Below the pieces are notes generated by a model that saw only the letters and a list, made by a program, of their open reading frames with translations, did not search any database and had not been told where the DNA came from. This document shows positions 9,368-18,140 of a stretch of 57,830 bases of DNA, piece by piece. Each line of letters starts with the position of its first letter. The stretch's first letter is position 1. Made by a program: the position numbers and the translations under genes. This DNA comes from Desulfotomaculaceae bacterium (GTDB lineage Bacteria; Bacillota; Desulfotomaculia; Desulfotomaculales; Pelotomaculaceae), in the NCBI GenBank assembly GCA_028709235.1, contig JAQVXL010000004.1, positions 1-57,830 on the forward strand, read 5' to 3'.

Positions 9368-12300
9368 TTACTTGGTTAGCTTGTGTGTTGTACCTGCATC
9401 CTCAACATACTCAATTGTAACACCCACTTTGAGGGCTTTTTCAAATGCTGACTGATTGGCGGTATTTCCATTTACCTTGTATGCATCACTGGTGCTTCCT
9501 GAGGTATAATCTACTTCTATATTTCCTACTGCTGTTTCAATCATATACCAAGAATTGTCAGTGTCATATGCAATTACAGTGCCATTGTAAGATTCGCTAT
9601 CACCAGCGGTTGCATCAACAGCTACCCATATTGTGCTTACACTAATTGAATCAATACCTGTAGCACTTACTGTTACAGTGGCGCTTACAGAGTTGTCTTT
9701 ATCTGGTGCAGCGTTCGGGGTTAAAGTGATTGAATCTTGGCCACCGCTGTCTGTTACGTTAACCACTATAGCTTCAGTTTTTCCGGCTTTGATTACAGTG
9801 CTACTAGCATCGTTAGCCGTTAAGTCAACATCGCCTGTGTTTTTGATTGTATAGGTTACGTCTACTGCATTAGCTCCAGATGCATCATACGCAGTACCGT
9901 CCTGATCGTTAATCAGAATGTCATAGTCAACACCATTATTATCTGTTCCAAATTCGGATTGGGTTTTAAATTCTAATTCAGCTGCTTTAACGGCCTCAAT
10001 TACTATGTTTTCGCTATCGACTGAGTATTCATCTGCCTGCATTACCTTATCGCTGTTAACATCAATAAACGCTCTGATAACGTACTCACCAGCTGTATCG
10101 CTTTCAAACTTGACCAGTAGAGCTTTATCAGTGGGTGTTACTGCATAGGCTGTCACAGCACCTGGTGCAGTTGCAAAAGTTGTACCGGTAGGGTTAAGTT
10201 CAATAGCAACTTTACTTGCACTAGCATCCAAAGTAAGGGCAGTATCCAGATCATCTGCTTCAAATGCTTGGAATACAACTTCATTTGCTCCTGGCACAAT
10301 AGCATTGCCGAACTGATCGGAGAATTCAGCCTTAAAGATTACCTCGCCTGCTACTGATGCGCTTGCGTTTTCAGTAGTCAAGGTTATTTCGTTAACTGTT
10401 GGTGTTATGTTGCTATCAAAGGTTACCTTCTCACCAACTAGTTGCGCTTGATCTTCACTGTAGTTACCCGTTCCGTCAGTATCAAACCATACGATCGGTG
10501 TGGCAGCTTCTTTATCCAAACCAGAATTCAATTCAAATTCGAAAATGCCTTCATCCGCAGCCAGCACGGTATAGCCTGTAGCTGTGCCGCTACCCATATC
10601 AAAAATAATGCTACCGGGACTAGTCTTTGCTAAGCCATCTTCATCTTCCACAAATGTGAAGTTCAAAGTACCTGCAAAGTTCGCACCAAATTGGTCTTTA
10701 GCTGTTACTACATATTCTCTAGCAGCACCAACTGCTACTGTTGCTGCACCTTTTGCTTCTATGCTGGATTTTTCAGCACTAAATACCCTATCTACAAACT
10801 CTGTTGCACCGGCTTTTACAACAACATCGGCACTTCCCTTAGCAGGATCACCGTAGTAGAAAGTCGGTGTTAAAGTTCCTTCATTGCCAGATATTCCGAC
10901 TAAATTGAAAGTTACCTTCCCGTTGTCTGCCGTTGCTAATTTGTAACCAAATACGTTAGCTGGAACACTGCTATAGGCAGATGTTAATTTACCGGATTTA
11001 GCCAATACAATATAGGTACCAATGTTACTAGCATCAATTGCAGTGGTTCCATCAGCATCCATACCTTCTACTTCAACAAAAACTTCTTCGCCCGCTGCTA
11101 AGGGGTTACCATAGGCATCATTAAATGTTACTGTGTAGGTTCTGACATTTTCATCATCGCCTACATCTGTTGTTGGCAATGTTGCTTTACCTAGTTCATC
11201 AATAACAATAAGGTCGTCTCTTACATCTGTCCAATTAACTGGAACTTCAGTTTTAATAACTGGTTTGCTAACAACAACTGCATTAATATCAAGCCCACCT
11301 GCATCTAGCACTTCGCTACCGTAAGTTACTGTTACCTCACCTTTTTCATCAGTAACCAGAACCCCAAAATCTTTTACTAATGTTGGGCCGGATAGTACTC
11401 TAACCCTTACCTCAGCACCTTGCATTAAGTCGCCGTCTTTATCTTCAACAACAAAGGTAACATCAACATCCCTACCGACCGGGACTTCCGCTGCAGATGC
11501 TTCGCCTTTTATGACGGCGGCTTCCACAATATAGTCAACTGCTGCACCCTCAACGCCGTTAACAGCAACTACCCCAACCAGGTTTTTCATATCAGCCACG
11601 GTTAAGGTAGCAATGTTGGTGTCTTCATCATATGCTACTGATTTAACTTCAACTGCTGTGTCGCCAACTGTTACTATGTAGCTGGCAACATCGGCAGCGG
11701 CTTCGGCGTCAGCTTCTTCGTTCAGGGTTGCTTCCACGGTGGTACGGTTAATAGCACTTACTTCTACAACCTCAAGTGCTTTTTTTACAGTGACACTCTT
11801 GACATCGCTCCATACCGAGTGGGTGTAATCATTGGGAGCATACAGGTCTTTAGCATAAGCAATCGTGTTGTAAGTCCCTTCTTGGTCCGGGGTGAAGGTG
11901 TAAGCAGCGTTATCGCTGTAATCAGTACCTACCCATGTACCGTCGGGCTTTTCATACCAGAATTGGTAGACAGGGTTGGTGATATAGGCGGCGCTGCCGT
12001 TCAGAGTGATCTCATTATTAGCGTATGCCGCATTAAGCGAAACACTGCTGCCAATATTGACGACAAATGATTGGTACTTGGCTAAACCCCAGTTGCCGGC
12101 ATCCCTGTCGGCCTGATCCAGGGCATAGACGGCAAAGACATAGCTGCCCTGGTTCAGGCTGCTCATGGTGTAGGTATTGGTGGTGGAATAATCCTGCACC
12201 ACATCCCAGCCGTTACTATCATGTACCCAGAATTGGTACAATGAAGTACCGCCGGGATTAGTTGCGGTAGCAGTAAATGTAGCATCGCTGCCAATCGGCT

Positions 12301-12463
12301 GGGGGCCCATCGGACCATCTACATTTATTGCTGTAACACTGCCAAACGCCGGCATTACCGCCAGCATAGTAACTAAGGCCATTGCCAGAACGACCAAAAT
12401 TAGCTTGTTTGATTTTATGGACTTATACAAAATAACGCAATCCTCCTTTAAGATCTTACTCAT
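9368..12463 (-). CDS. Large secreted surface / S-layer-like protein with Ig-like repeats
   Basis: Signal peptide SNKLILVVLAMALVTMLAVMPAFG, duplicated YQFW..DG.W...DYS domains, multiple Ig-like modules. Real start may be TTG at about 12430, preceded by AAAGGAGG. Confidence 0.8.
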   Translation of the reverse strand: MSKILKEDCVILYKSIKSNKLILVVLAMALVTMLAVMPAFGSVTAINVDGPMGPQPIGSDATFTATATNPGGTSLYQFWVHDSNGWDVVQDYSTTNTYTMSSLNQGSYVFAVYALDQADRDAGNWGLAKYQSFVVNIGSSVSLNAAYANNEITLNGSAAYITNPVYQFWYEKPDGTWVGTDYSDNAAYTFTPDQEGTYNTIAYAKDLYAPNDYTHSVWSDVKSVTVKKALEVVEVSAINRTTVEATLNEEADAEAAADVASYIVTVGDTAVEVKSVAYDEDTNIATLTVADMKNLVGVVAVNGVEGAAVDYIVEAAVIKGEASAAEVPVGRDVDVTFVVEDKDGDLMQGAEVRVRVLSGPTLVKDFGVLVTDEKGEVTVTYGSEVLDAGGLDINAVVVSKPVIKTEVPVNWTDVRDDLIVIDELGKATLPTTDVGDDENVRTYTVTFNDAYGNPLAAGEEVFVEVEGMDADGTTAIDASNIGTYIVLAKSGKLTSAYSSVPANVFGYKLATADNGKVTFNLVGISGNEGTLTPTFYYGDPAKGSADVVVKAGATEFVDRVFSAEKSSIEAKGAATVAVGAAREYVVTAKDQFGANFAGTLNFTFVEDEDGLAKTSPGSIIFDMGSGTATGYTVLAADEGIFEFELNSGLDKEAATPIVWFDTDGTGNYSEDQAQLVGEKVTFDSNITPTVNEITLTTENASASVAGEVIFKAEFSDQFGNAIVPGANEVVFQAFEADDLDTALTLDASASKVAIELNPTGTTFATAPGAVTAYAVTPTDKALLVKFESDTAGEYVIRAFIDVNSDKVMQADEYSVDSENIVIEAVKAAELEFKTQSEFGTDNNGVDYDILINDQDGTAYDASGANAVDVTYTIKNTGDVDLTANDASSTVIKAGKTEAIVVNVTDSGGQDSITLTPNAAPDKDNSVSATVTVSATGIDSISVSTIWVAVDATAGDSESYNGTVIAYDTDNSWYMIETAVGNIEVDYTSGSTSDAYKVNGNTANQSAFEKALKVGVTIEYVEDAGTTHKLTK

Positions 12464-12686
12464 TATTCAGTTGTTTGATTACTTGCTGTTTGGTCAAGCT
12501 TGTTTTTGCAACGCTCCCCCCTTGGGCTTCATTGCTTTCAAAGTAGCATTTCAAAGCTTCTTCTACAATGGCTCTTTGGCTAATACCGGTTTCATAAGAC
12601 TTTAACACCAACTTTTCTTTCAGCTTCGGATTGAACTGCACCTGAAAGGCAACATATGCCCTGGCGTTGCTGACAAAATTATTCAT
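12456..12686 (-). CDS. Ribbon-helix-helix-like regulator (paralog 1)
   Basis: AYVAFQVQFNPKLKEKLVLKSYETGISQRAIVEEALKCYF; paralog of the next ORF. Confidence 0.65.
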   Translation of the reverse strand: MNNFVSNARAYVAFQVQFNPKLKEKLVLKSYETGISQRAIVEEALKCYFESNEAQGGSVAKTSLTKQQVIKQLNNE

Positions 12687-12758
12687 GCCTTTTCATTTCC
12701 CACCTCCAGCATGAACCTTCCAGCACTCATACACCAGCTTACCTTTACCGGATAACTG

Positions 12759-12995
12759 TTACCGGTCATCGTCTTCTTCTGATTCTTCTGCCGCTTCATC
12801 TTCATCCAGTTGATCCTTTTGCGGTGTCAGATCATTGTCAAAATAATGCTGCAATGCGGCGATGACGATAGAAGCCTGGCTCACTCCCCATTCGAAGGAT
12901 TTCCGAGCCAGCTTTTCTTTCAGGTCGGGTGATATTCGTACTTGGAAAGCCACATATGCTTTCTGACGGCTGTAGATTTTAGCCAACGAGACCAC
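12759..12995 (-). CDS. Ribbon-helix-helix-like regulator (paralog 2), acidic tail
   Basis: AYVAFQVRISPDLKEKLARKSFEWGVSQASIVIAALQHYF; acidic C-terminus DEDEAAEESEEDDDR. Confidence 0.65.
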   Translation of the reverse strand: MVSLAKIYSRQKAYVAFQVRISPDLKEKLARKSFEWGVSQASIVIAALQHYFDNDLTPQKDQLDEDEAAEESEEDDDR

Positions 12996-13089
12996 CTCTC
13001 ACCTCCTGGGCTTATTTTCGCACGGACGCCCGTATCCCTCCGTGCCTGATCACCTCCTCCTGAAGGTATTTGTTTTCTACCCACGCTTG

Positions 13090-13168
13090 TAAATAGGTAT
13101 TGGCGGTGGGATAATCCCGCGCCACATCCGAGCCAGGACTATGATCTACCCAGAATGAGTACAAAGTA
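13090..13168 (-). pseudogene. Remnant of a surface-protein domain homologous to part of the 9368-12463 gene
   Basis: AGGTATTGGCGGTGGGATAATCCCGCGCCACATCCGAGCC matches 12171 onward (AGGTATTGGTGGTGGAATAATCCTGCACCACATCCCAGCC). Minus frame LYSFWVDHSPGSDVARDYPTANTY vs LYQFWVHDSNGWDVVQDYSTTNTY. Confidence 0.75.
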
Positions 13169-13484
13169 TAGTTGCAATGGTGGATGGTTGATACCTACCT
13201 TATATCGGAAGTTATTCAACATAACTTTAGTTATTCCTCCAAATATTTCTTGTAAAGAAAAATATATTTTATAAGAAAGACATAATAAGAGAACTTCGCT
13301 TTCCCCTCCAACAGGCTGCTGCATAAGTCTGCATATAGTTATTCAAGCAATAAATTATTCAATATAACATTGGTTATTCCTCCAAATATTTCTTGTAAAG
13401 AAAAATAAAAAGCAATTTTAAAAAATTGCTTTTAGGAACAGCTGATTTGTATTGTCACCCCCTGGCTCCTGGCTTCTCGCCCGG

Positions 13485-14228
13485 CTACTGCAAGCCCTGG
13501 CTCAGGCGGTATTCCGCCACGACATCCCCGGTTTTACCAAACAGCCTGACCTCACCTTTGTGCAGCCAGAGGACTTCGTCACAGACGGTTTCGATGTCGC
13601 CCATACCGTGGGAGACCAGCACGAAGCTGACCCCTTGCCGCTGCATTTCCTTAATCCGTCGCGAGCATTTCTGCTGGAAGGCGCCATCCCCCACCGCCAG
13701 CACTTCGTCCACCATCAGGATGTCGGGATCCACAGCGGTAGCAACAGCAAAGCCAAGACGGGCCTGCATACCGGTAGAGTAGTATTTCACCGGCACATCT
13801 ATAAAATTTTCCAGTTCGGCAAAGGCCACGATTTCATTAAATTTTTTACCAACCTGCGCTTTGGACATACCGAGGATCATCCCGTTCAAATAAACATTAT
13901 CCCGGCCGGAGAAATCCGGATGGAAGCCTGCGCCTAACTCAATAAGTGAGGATTTTTGCCCCCGCACGAGAATCTGCCCTCTGGTAGGACGCATGGTGCC
14001 GGTAAGCAGTTTCAAAAGGGTGCTTTTACCTGAGCCGTTAACACCGATAACACCCAGGCTTTTCCCTGCCGCGACAGAAAAGCTGACCTCTTTTAAAGCC
14101 CAGAACTCTTTGTTCAACTCTTGCGGCGGGTGGTTGAGAAAAGTATTAAATATTTTGGAGAAACTGCCTGCCCGGCCGGTCCGCAGCATAAACTTTTTCC
14201 ACAAGTCATTCACTTCGATAATATTCAA
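13485..14228 (-). CDS. Polysaccharide/teichoic-acid type ABC exporter ATPase (Wzt/TagH-like)
   Basis: GVIGVNGSGKSTLLKLLTG, YSTGMQARLGFAVATAVDPDILMVDEVLAVGD. Confidence 0.9.
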   Translation of the reverse strand: MNIIEVNDLWKKFMLRTGRAGSFSKIFNTFLNHPPQELNKEFWALKEVSFSVAAGKSLGVIGVNGSGKSTLLKLLTGTMRPTRGQILVRGQKSSLIELGAGFHPDFSGRDNVYLNGMILGMSKAQVGKKFNEIVAFAELENFIDVPVKYYSTGMQARLGFAVATAVDPDILMVDEVLAVGDGAFQQKCSRRIKEMQRQGVSFVLVSHGMGDIETVCDEVLWLHKGEVRLFGKTGDVVAEYRLSQGLQ

Positions 14229-15047
14229 TTACATGACCTCCGCAAAGGCGGGTTCCAGACGCCGGAATACCCACAGGCCCAGTAATAATGTAGCGCAAGA
14301 AATTAAAAACGTAACACCCAGCGCCGCCAGGTTAATGGTCCCGCTACCAAACACCAGGCTTACTTCCATATGGACCAATTGGCCGATGGGATTGAAGATA
14401 AAATATTTTTTTATTCCGGCCGGCACCTGCTCCAGGGTATAGATAACCGGCGAAATGTACAACCACAGTGTTAGCAACACACCCAAAATCTGGCTTAAAT
14501 CACGGTATAAAACGTTAACTGAGGCCACAATATAAGCCATGCCCAGGGTAAAGATCAACTGGACCAAGATCAACAAAGGGATCCAGTACAACTCCTTACC
14601 GGGGACAACCCGGTATACCAGCATTAGAATGATCAGCACAACCAGAGAAAAGATGAAGTCAACCAACCGCGCCATGACAGAAGCCGTTGGCAGGATCACC
14701 CGGGGGAAATAGAGTTTGGAAAGCAGACTGGCATTACCGGTCAGGCAATTCACAGCGGTCATCAGGGAGTTGCTGAACAGGTTCCAGAAGGTGAGCCCGC
14801 AAAAAAGAAAGACCACATAAGGTACCCCTTGTATGCCTTGAGCGCGAAAAATCCGGCTAAAGACAAAACTCCATACGACTGTCATTAAAAGCGGATTCAA
14901 GACCGCCCAATACAGGCCGAGGATGGTAAGCTGGTAGCGCATCTTAACATCGCGCAAGGCTAAGGCTGCTGTTAAATCAATGTACCGGCTCAAACGGTGA
15001 CTGATTTTCTCTTTATTCGCAACAAAGGATACCGATACTTTTTTCAT
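14229..15047 (-). CDS. ABC-2 type polysaccharide export permease (Wzm/TagG-like)
   Basis: LRDVKMRYQLTILGLYWAVLNPLLMTVVWSFVFSRIF and polytopic membrane pattern; abuts the ATPase. Confidence 0.9.
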   Translation of the reverse strand: MKKVSVSFVANKEKISHRLSRYIDLTAALALRDVKMRYQLTILGLYWAVLNPLLMTVVWSFVFSRIFRAQGIQGVPYVVFLFCGLTFWNLFSNSLMTAVNCLTGNASLLSKLYFPRVILPTASVMARLVDFIFSLVVLIILMLVYRVVPGKELYWIPLLILVQLIFTLGMAYIVASVNVLYRDLSQILGVLLTLWLYISPVIYTLEQVPAGIKKYFIFNPIGQLVHMEVSLVFGSGTINLAALGVTFLISCATLLLGLWVFRRLEPAFAEVM

Positions 15048-15299
15048 GTTTTTCCCCTTACTGGTTTGTGGATTGTTCTACAAGAGATTACTGCATGATT
15101 ATTAATCTTTTAAATTTCAACACAATTAGAAAAATACCTGCCAAAACCAAAAACAACCCGCCACATGCCGGAACGGAAACGGGGGGGGGAAGGTCCTTTT
15201 TCTTCTATATGTATCCGCTATGTATACGCTAATGGAATACGATACCCTCTATCGGTGGTTCGCATTCGTTCCGCTGCAGGGCGGAATTTCATCCCCAAT

Positions 15300-15340
15300 A
15301 GAAGCCCGGGCTTTAGAAGCCCGGGCTTATTTCTTTTAAC
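15300..15340. terminator. Terminator-like hairpin
   Basis: AAGCCCGGGCTT-TAGA-AGCCCGGGCTTATTTCTTTT; T-rich side is on the + strand although the neighbouring gene is on -. Confidence 0.4.
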
Positions 15341-15365
15341 TTGACAACTGCTTAGATACTGACTG

Positions 15366-17519
15366 CTAATTGATTGTGAGAGTTGCGGTCTGGGTGGCGG
15401 CATCCCAGGTAACGGTGGCGCCAAGGGCTTCAGCGACCCAGCGGACCGGCAGCATGGTGCGGCCGGGCTCAATGATTTGCGGGGCAACGTCCATGATCAC
15501 AGGGACGCCGTTAACCAGCATTGTCGTGCTGCCGATAACCAGCTTGAGAATGCGCTCACCCTTGGTAATCAGCACGCTCTGGTCGATCGGGTTCCAGGTG
15601 ATATTGGCATCGGGCACGCCCAGGGCGTTGGCGACAAACCGTACGGCAAAGAAGGTACGGTCGCCGCTGATGTACGGGGCTGCATCCGCAGTCTTCTCAA
15701 CGCCGTTGACAACGTAAGTGGTCGAGCCGACGGTGAATTTTGTTTCGGTTACAGTATCTTCGCCGGGGGCCGGGTTCATCACAGAGCCCACGACTACATC
15801 GGCGACTTCCTCATAGTTGTCTTTGTTGATAGCTTCGTCAAATTCCAGGGGAGCCAGCTTATCTAATGCATCGTTATCAGTCATGAACACTTCAAAGGTG
15901 ATGTCGCCGACAGGAATGGAACGGTCAATGTCGAAGGTAATGTTGCTGATCTTAATCTCGCCGGCTTCTTTGTTGCTCTCACCTGTTACTTCAAAGGCCA
16001 GGTAGCGGCCGTCAACCTCGTCGTTGTCGATTTCCAGTTCTGTCGCTTCAATGTCGTAGTCGTCCTTGAAGTTGAAGCCTGCCGGTGCTCTTAGAATAAT
16101 CCACTTGTTTTTGTCAATGGCTTTGTACTGAGTTTCGGTAATGGTGATATCGCCTACTGCCTGATTCTGCAGGCCGATAAACACTTCCGGTGTAGCAGCG
16201 GTCGCGACGGTGAAGGGCTTGACGATCTTGGCGATAACCAGATCGCCTTTCACGCCGGCGTTGCCGCTGAACTTGACGACCAGGTCGCCTGCAGGGGCGT
16301 CAGCGTCGATAGTGACGGTGAACCCTTTAAATTCAGCTTTGCCGTTTTTGCCATCTACCGTGTAGTTGGCAATTTCCGGATCATCTTTATCAATTATTCC
16401 ATTGTACAGTTCGCTGATGTCATCATCAAAGCCTTCCTCAGTCCACTCAGCCCAGCCCGGCAGGGTCAGCTTGACGGACCTGTCCTCGATCCAGGCGCCC
16501 GGGACGATGTCGTCGATGTAGAAGTCAGCTGCTTCCTGGTCGGCTTTGCCGGCCACGATGGTCGGCACACTGCCGCTGACGCCGATCTTAAAGCCGAAGT
16601 CACCGACTTTAGCGACAATGATGTCTTCTTCAGTTACTTCGTTGCCGTCTACATTCATTTCCACGTCGCCTTCGAAAGCGTCGGCGGGAACCATAATCTG
16701 CAGTCCGGATATAGTAATGAATCCGGCCTGGCCTCTCGTTTCGTCGCTGTTGCTGACATCAATCAATAATCTTTTCGGGTCGTTTGGGTTAACAGTCAGA
16801 TCAGCGGGAGTTACATTTAAACCGCCGGTGCCGGAAACTTTAACGTCCCCACTGAGAGCCCACTCAAAGTCTTTGGGTAGTTCTAAAACGATGTCGCCGC
16901 CGTTGGGAACAATAACTTCAGATGTGCTTTCTTTGATCTTGATGGTTTCGATTTCATTTGTGGCGTCAATGGCGATGGTCTCCACACTGGCGATAGTGGT
17001 GGTGGTATCGCCGCCTGCAGTAATGCGCGCTATCCGGACTACGCCGGATGTGATGGTGGCGCCGGCAGCGTCGATTTCAACTTTGATTTCACCGGTCATG
17101 TCACCGTCGATGTCCACAACGCTGGCGAGCGCGTCGCCGTCTTCATCTTCACCGTAGTAGAAATAGAGAATGTTTTGAGCTTCGTCATTTATTTTAACGG
17201 TGATCGATCTGCTGCTCGCTGTGACAAAGTCAGCAGGTCCCAAATAATAATCATCTGCTGCAGCCTCTGTAGGCTTTCCCGCATATTCGACTCCGTTGGG
17301 GAGCTCTACTGTGATAATGTCGCCCTCTCTAAATTGCTGGTCGCTTTCTTTAATGGCCAGCACGCCCAGGGTCTGGCCGTCGTCCGCCTTTACGTTAGGT
17401 ACGGTTACCGCGTAGTTGTTCGAAGCCGCGGCGCCTGCCGGCGCTGCCAGCGGAACCAGCAGCACGAGCAGCATGGACAGGGTAACCATGATTGATACTG
17501 CTTTTCTTTTTGCTTTCAA
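15366..17519 (-). CDS. Secreted protein with C-terminal copper-amine-oxidase-N (stalk) domains
   Basis: Signal peptide; C-terminus with VNGVEKTADAAPYISGDRTFFAVRFVANALG...ITWNPIDQSVLI and VNGVPVIMDVAPQIIEPGRTMLPVRWVAEALGATVTWDAATQTATLTI. Confidence 0.85.
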   Translation of the reverse strand: MKAKRKAVSIMVTLSMLLVLLVPLAAPAGAAASNNYAVTVPNVKADDGQTLGVLAIKESDQQFREGDIITVELPNGVEYAGKPTEAAADDYYLGPADFVTASSRSITVKINDEAQNILYFYYGEDEDGDALASVVDIDGDMTGEIKVEIDAAGATITSGVVRIARITAGGDTTTTIASVETIAIDATNEIETIKIKESTSEVIVPNGGDIVLELPKDFEWALSGDVKVSGTGGLNVTPADLTVNPNDPKRLLIDVSNSDETRGQAGFITISGLQIMVPADAFEGDVEMNVDGNEVTEEDIIVAKVGDFGFKIGVSGSVPTIVAGKADQEAADFYIDDIVPGAWIEDRSVKLTLPGWAEWTEEGFDDDISELYNGIIDKDDPEIANYTVDGKNGKAEFKGFTVTIDADAPAGDLVVKFSGNAGVKGDLVIAKIVKPFTVATAATPEVFIGLQNQAVGDITITETQYKAIDKNKWIILRAPAGFNFKDDYDIEATELEIDNDEVDGRYLAFEVTGESNKEAGEIKISNITFDIDRSIPVGDITFEVFMTDNDALDKLAPLEFDEAINKDNYEEVADVVVGSVMNPAPGEDTVTETKFTVGSTTYVVNGVEKTADAAPYISGDRTFFAVRFVANALGVPDANITWNPIDQSVLITKGERILKLVIGSTTMLVNGVPVIMDVAPQIIEPGRTMLPVRWVAEALGATVTWDAATQTATLTIN

Positions 17520-18029
17520 CTTGACGCCCCCTTTAATGAACTTCGGTGTTCTTTAAATACCTTCGTTTTTCTTAAATCTTGACTTTATTTGGACCAGCCC
17601 ATCCCTTGCATACTACATCTATGTGTAATATCTGGATAGTGACGCCCCGGTGACTGATAGCGCTCTTCCCTTTGTGCTTGCCGGAGCTGTTTTCTGCCAA
17701 ATTATAACCGGACGACTTTTGTATCTGACGCGGATGTTCGGAGCTGTGGCACTCCCGGTTTCGCCGATAAAGGTTGCAGCTTACTGACTCACCTCCTTTG
17801 ATACCGGAAGTTTGACTGTGTTCGATACCTGGAACTGCTGTTTCTGCATCAGTTTTCCAATCGTTCAAGCCGTGCGCGGTATAGCTTGTATTCTATGCTG
17901 CTATGCAAACCATTTTCCATAACATTAAATAACTGACTAACGTTAAATTTTTACAAAATATATTAAAATGTCTTAAATAGACCTAAAACAGTATATAATG
18001 CTAGCCCATTTTTGGCAAGTAGGCAACAG

Positions 18030-18060
18030 GTGAAGCAGGGGGACAGTTCTCTTGCTTCAC
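18030..18060. repeat. REP-like palindrome, GAAGCA-arm type
   Basis: GTGAAGCAGGGGGACAGTTCTCTTGCTTCAC, perfect 8-bp arms. Confidence 0.75.
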
Positions 18061-18140
18061 TCTTTAAAGGAATCGGAATGTACATGGTTCCGTTGTAGGT
18101 GCGGTTTTAACCGCACATCTTTGGCGGGATGAATCCTGCT

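Noticed and set aside
15218-15487. 89-aa ORF overlapping the 3' end of the 717-aa surface gene
   Set aside because: Alternative frame over the C-terminal coding region and terminator hairpin; no support.
17572-17868. 98-aa minus-strand ORF upstream of the surface protein gene
   Set aside because: Overlaps the candidate structured leader; no recognisable domain. More likely a non-coding leader.
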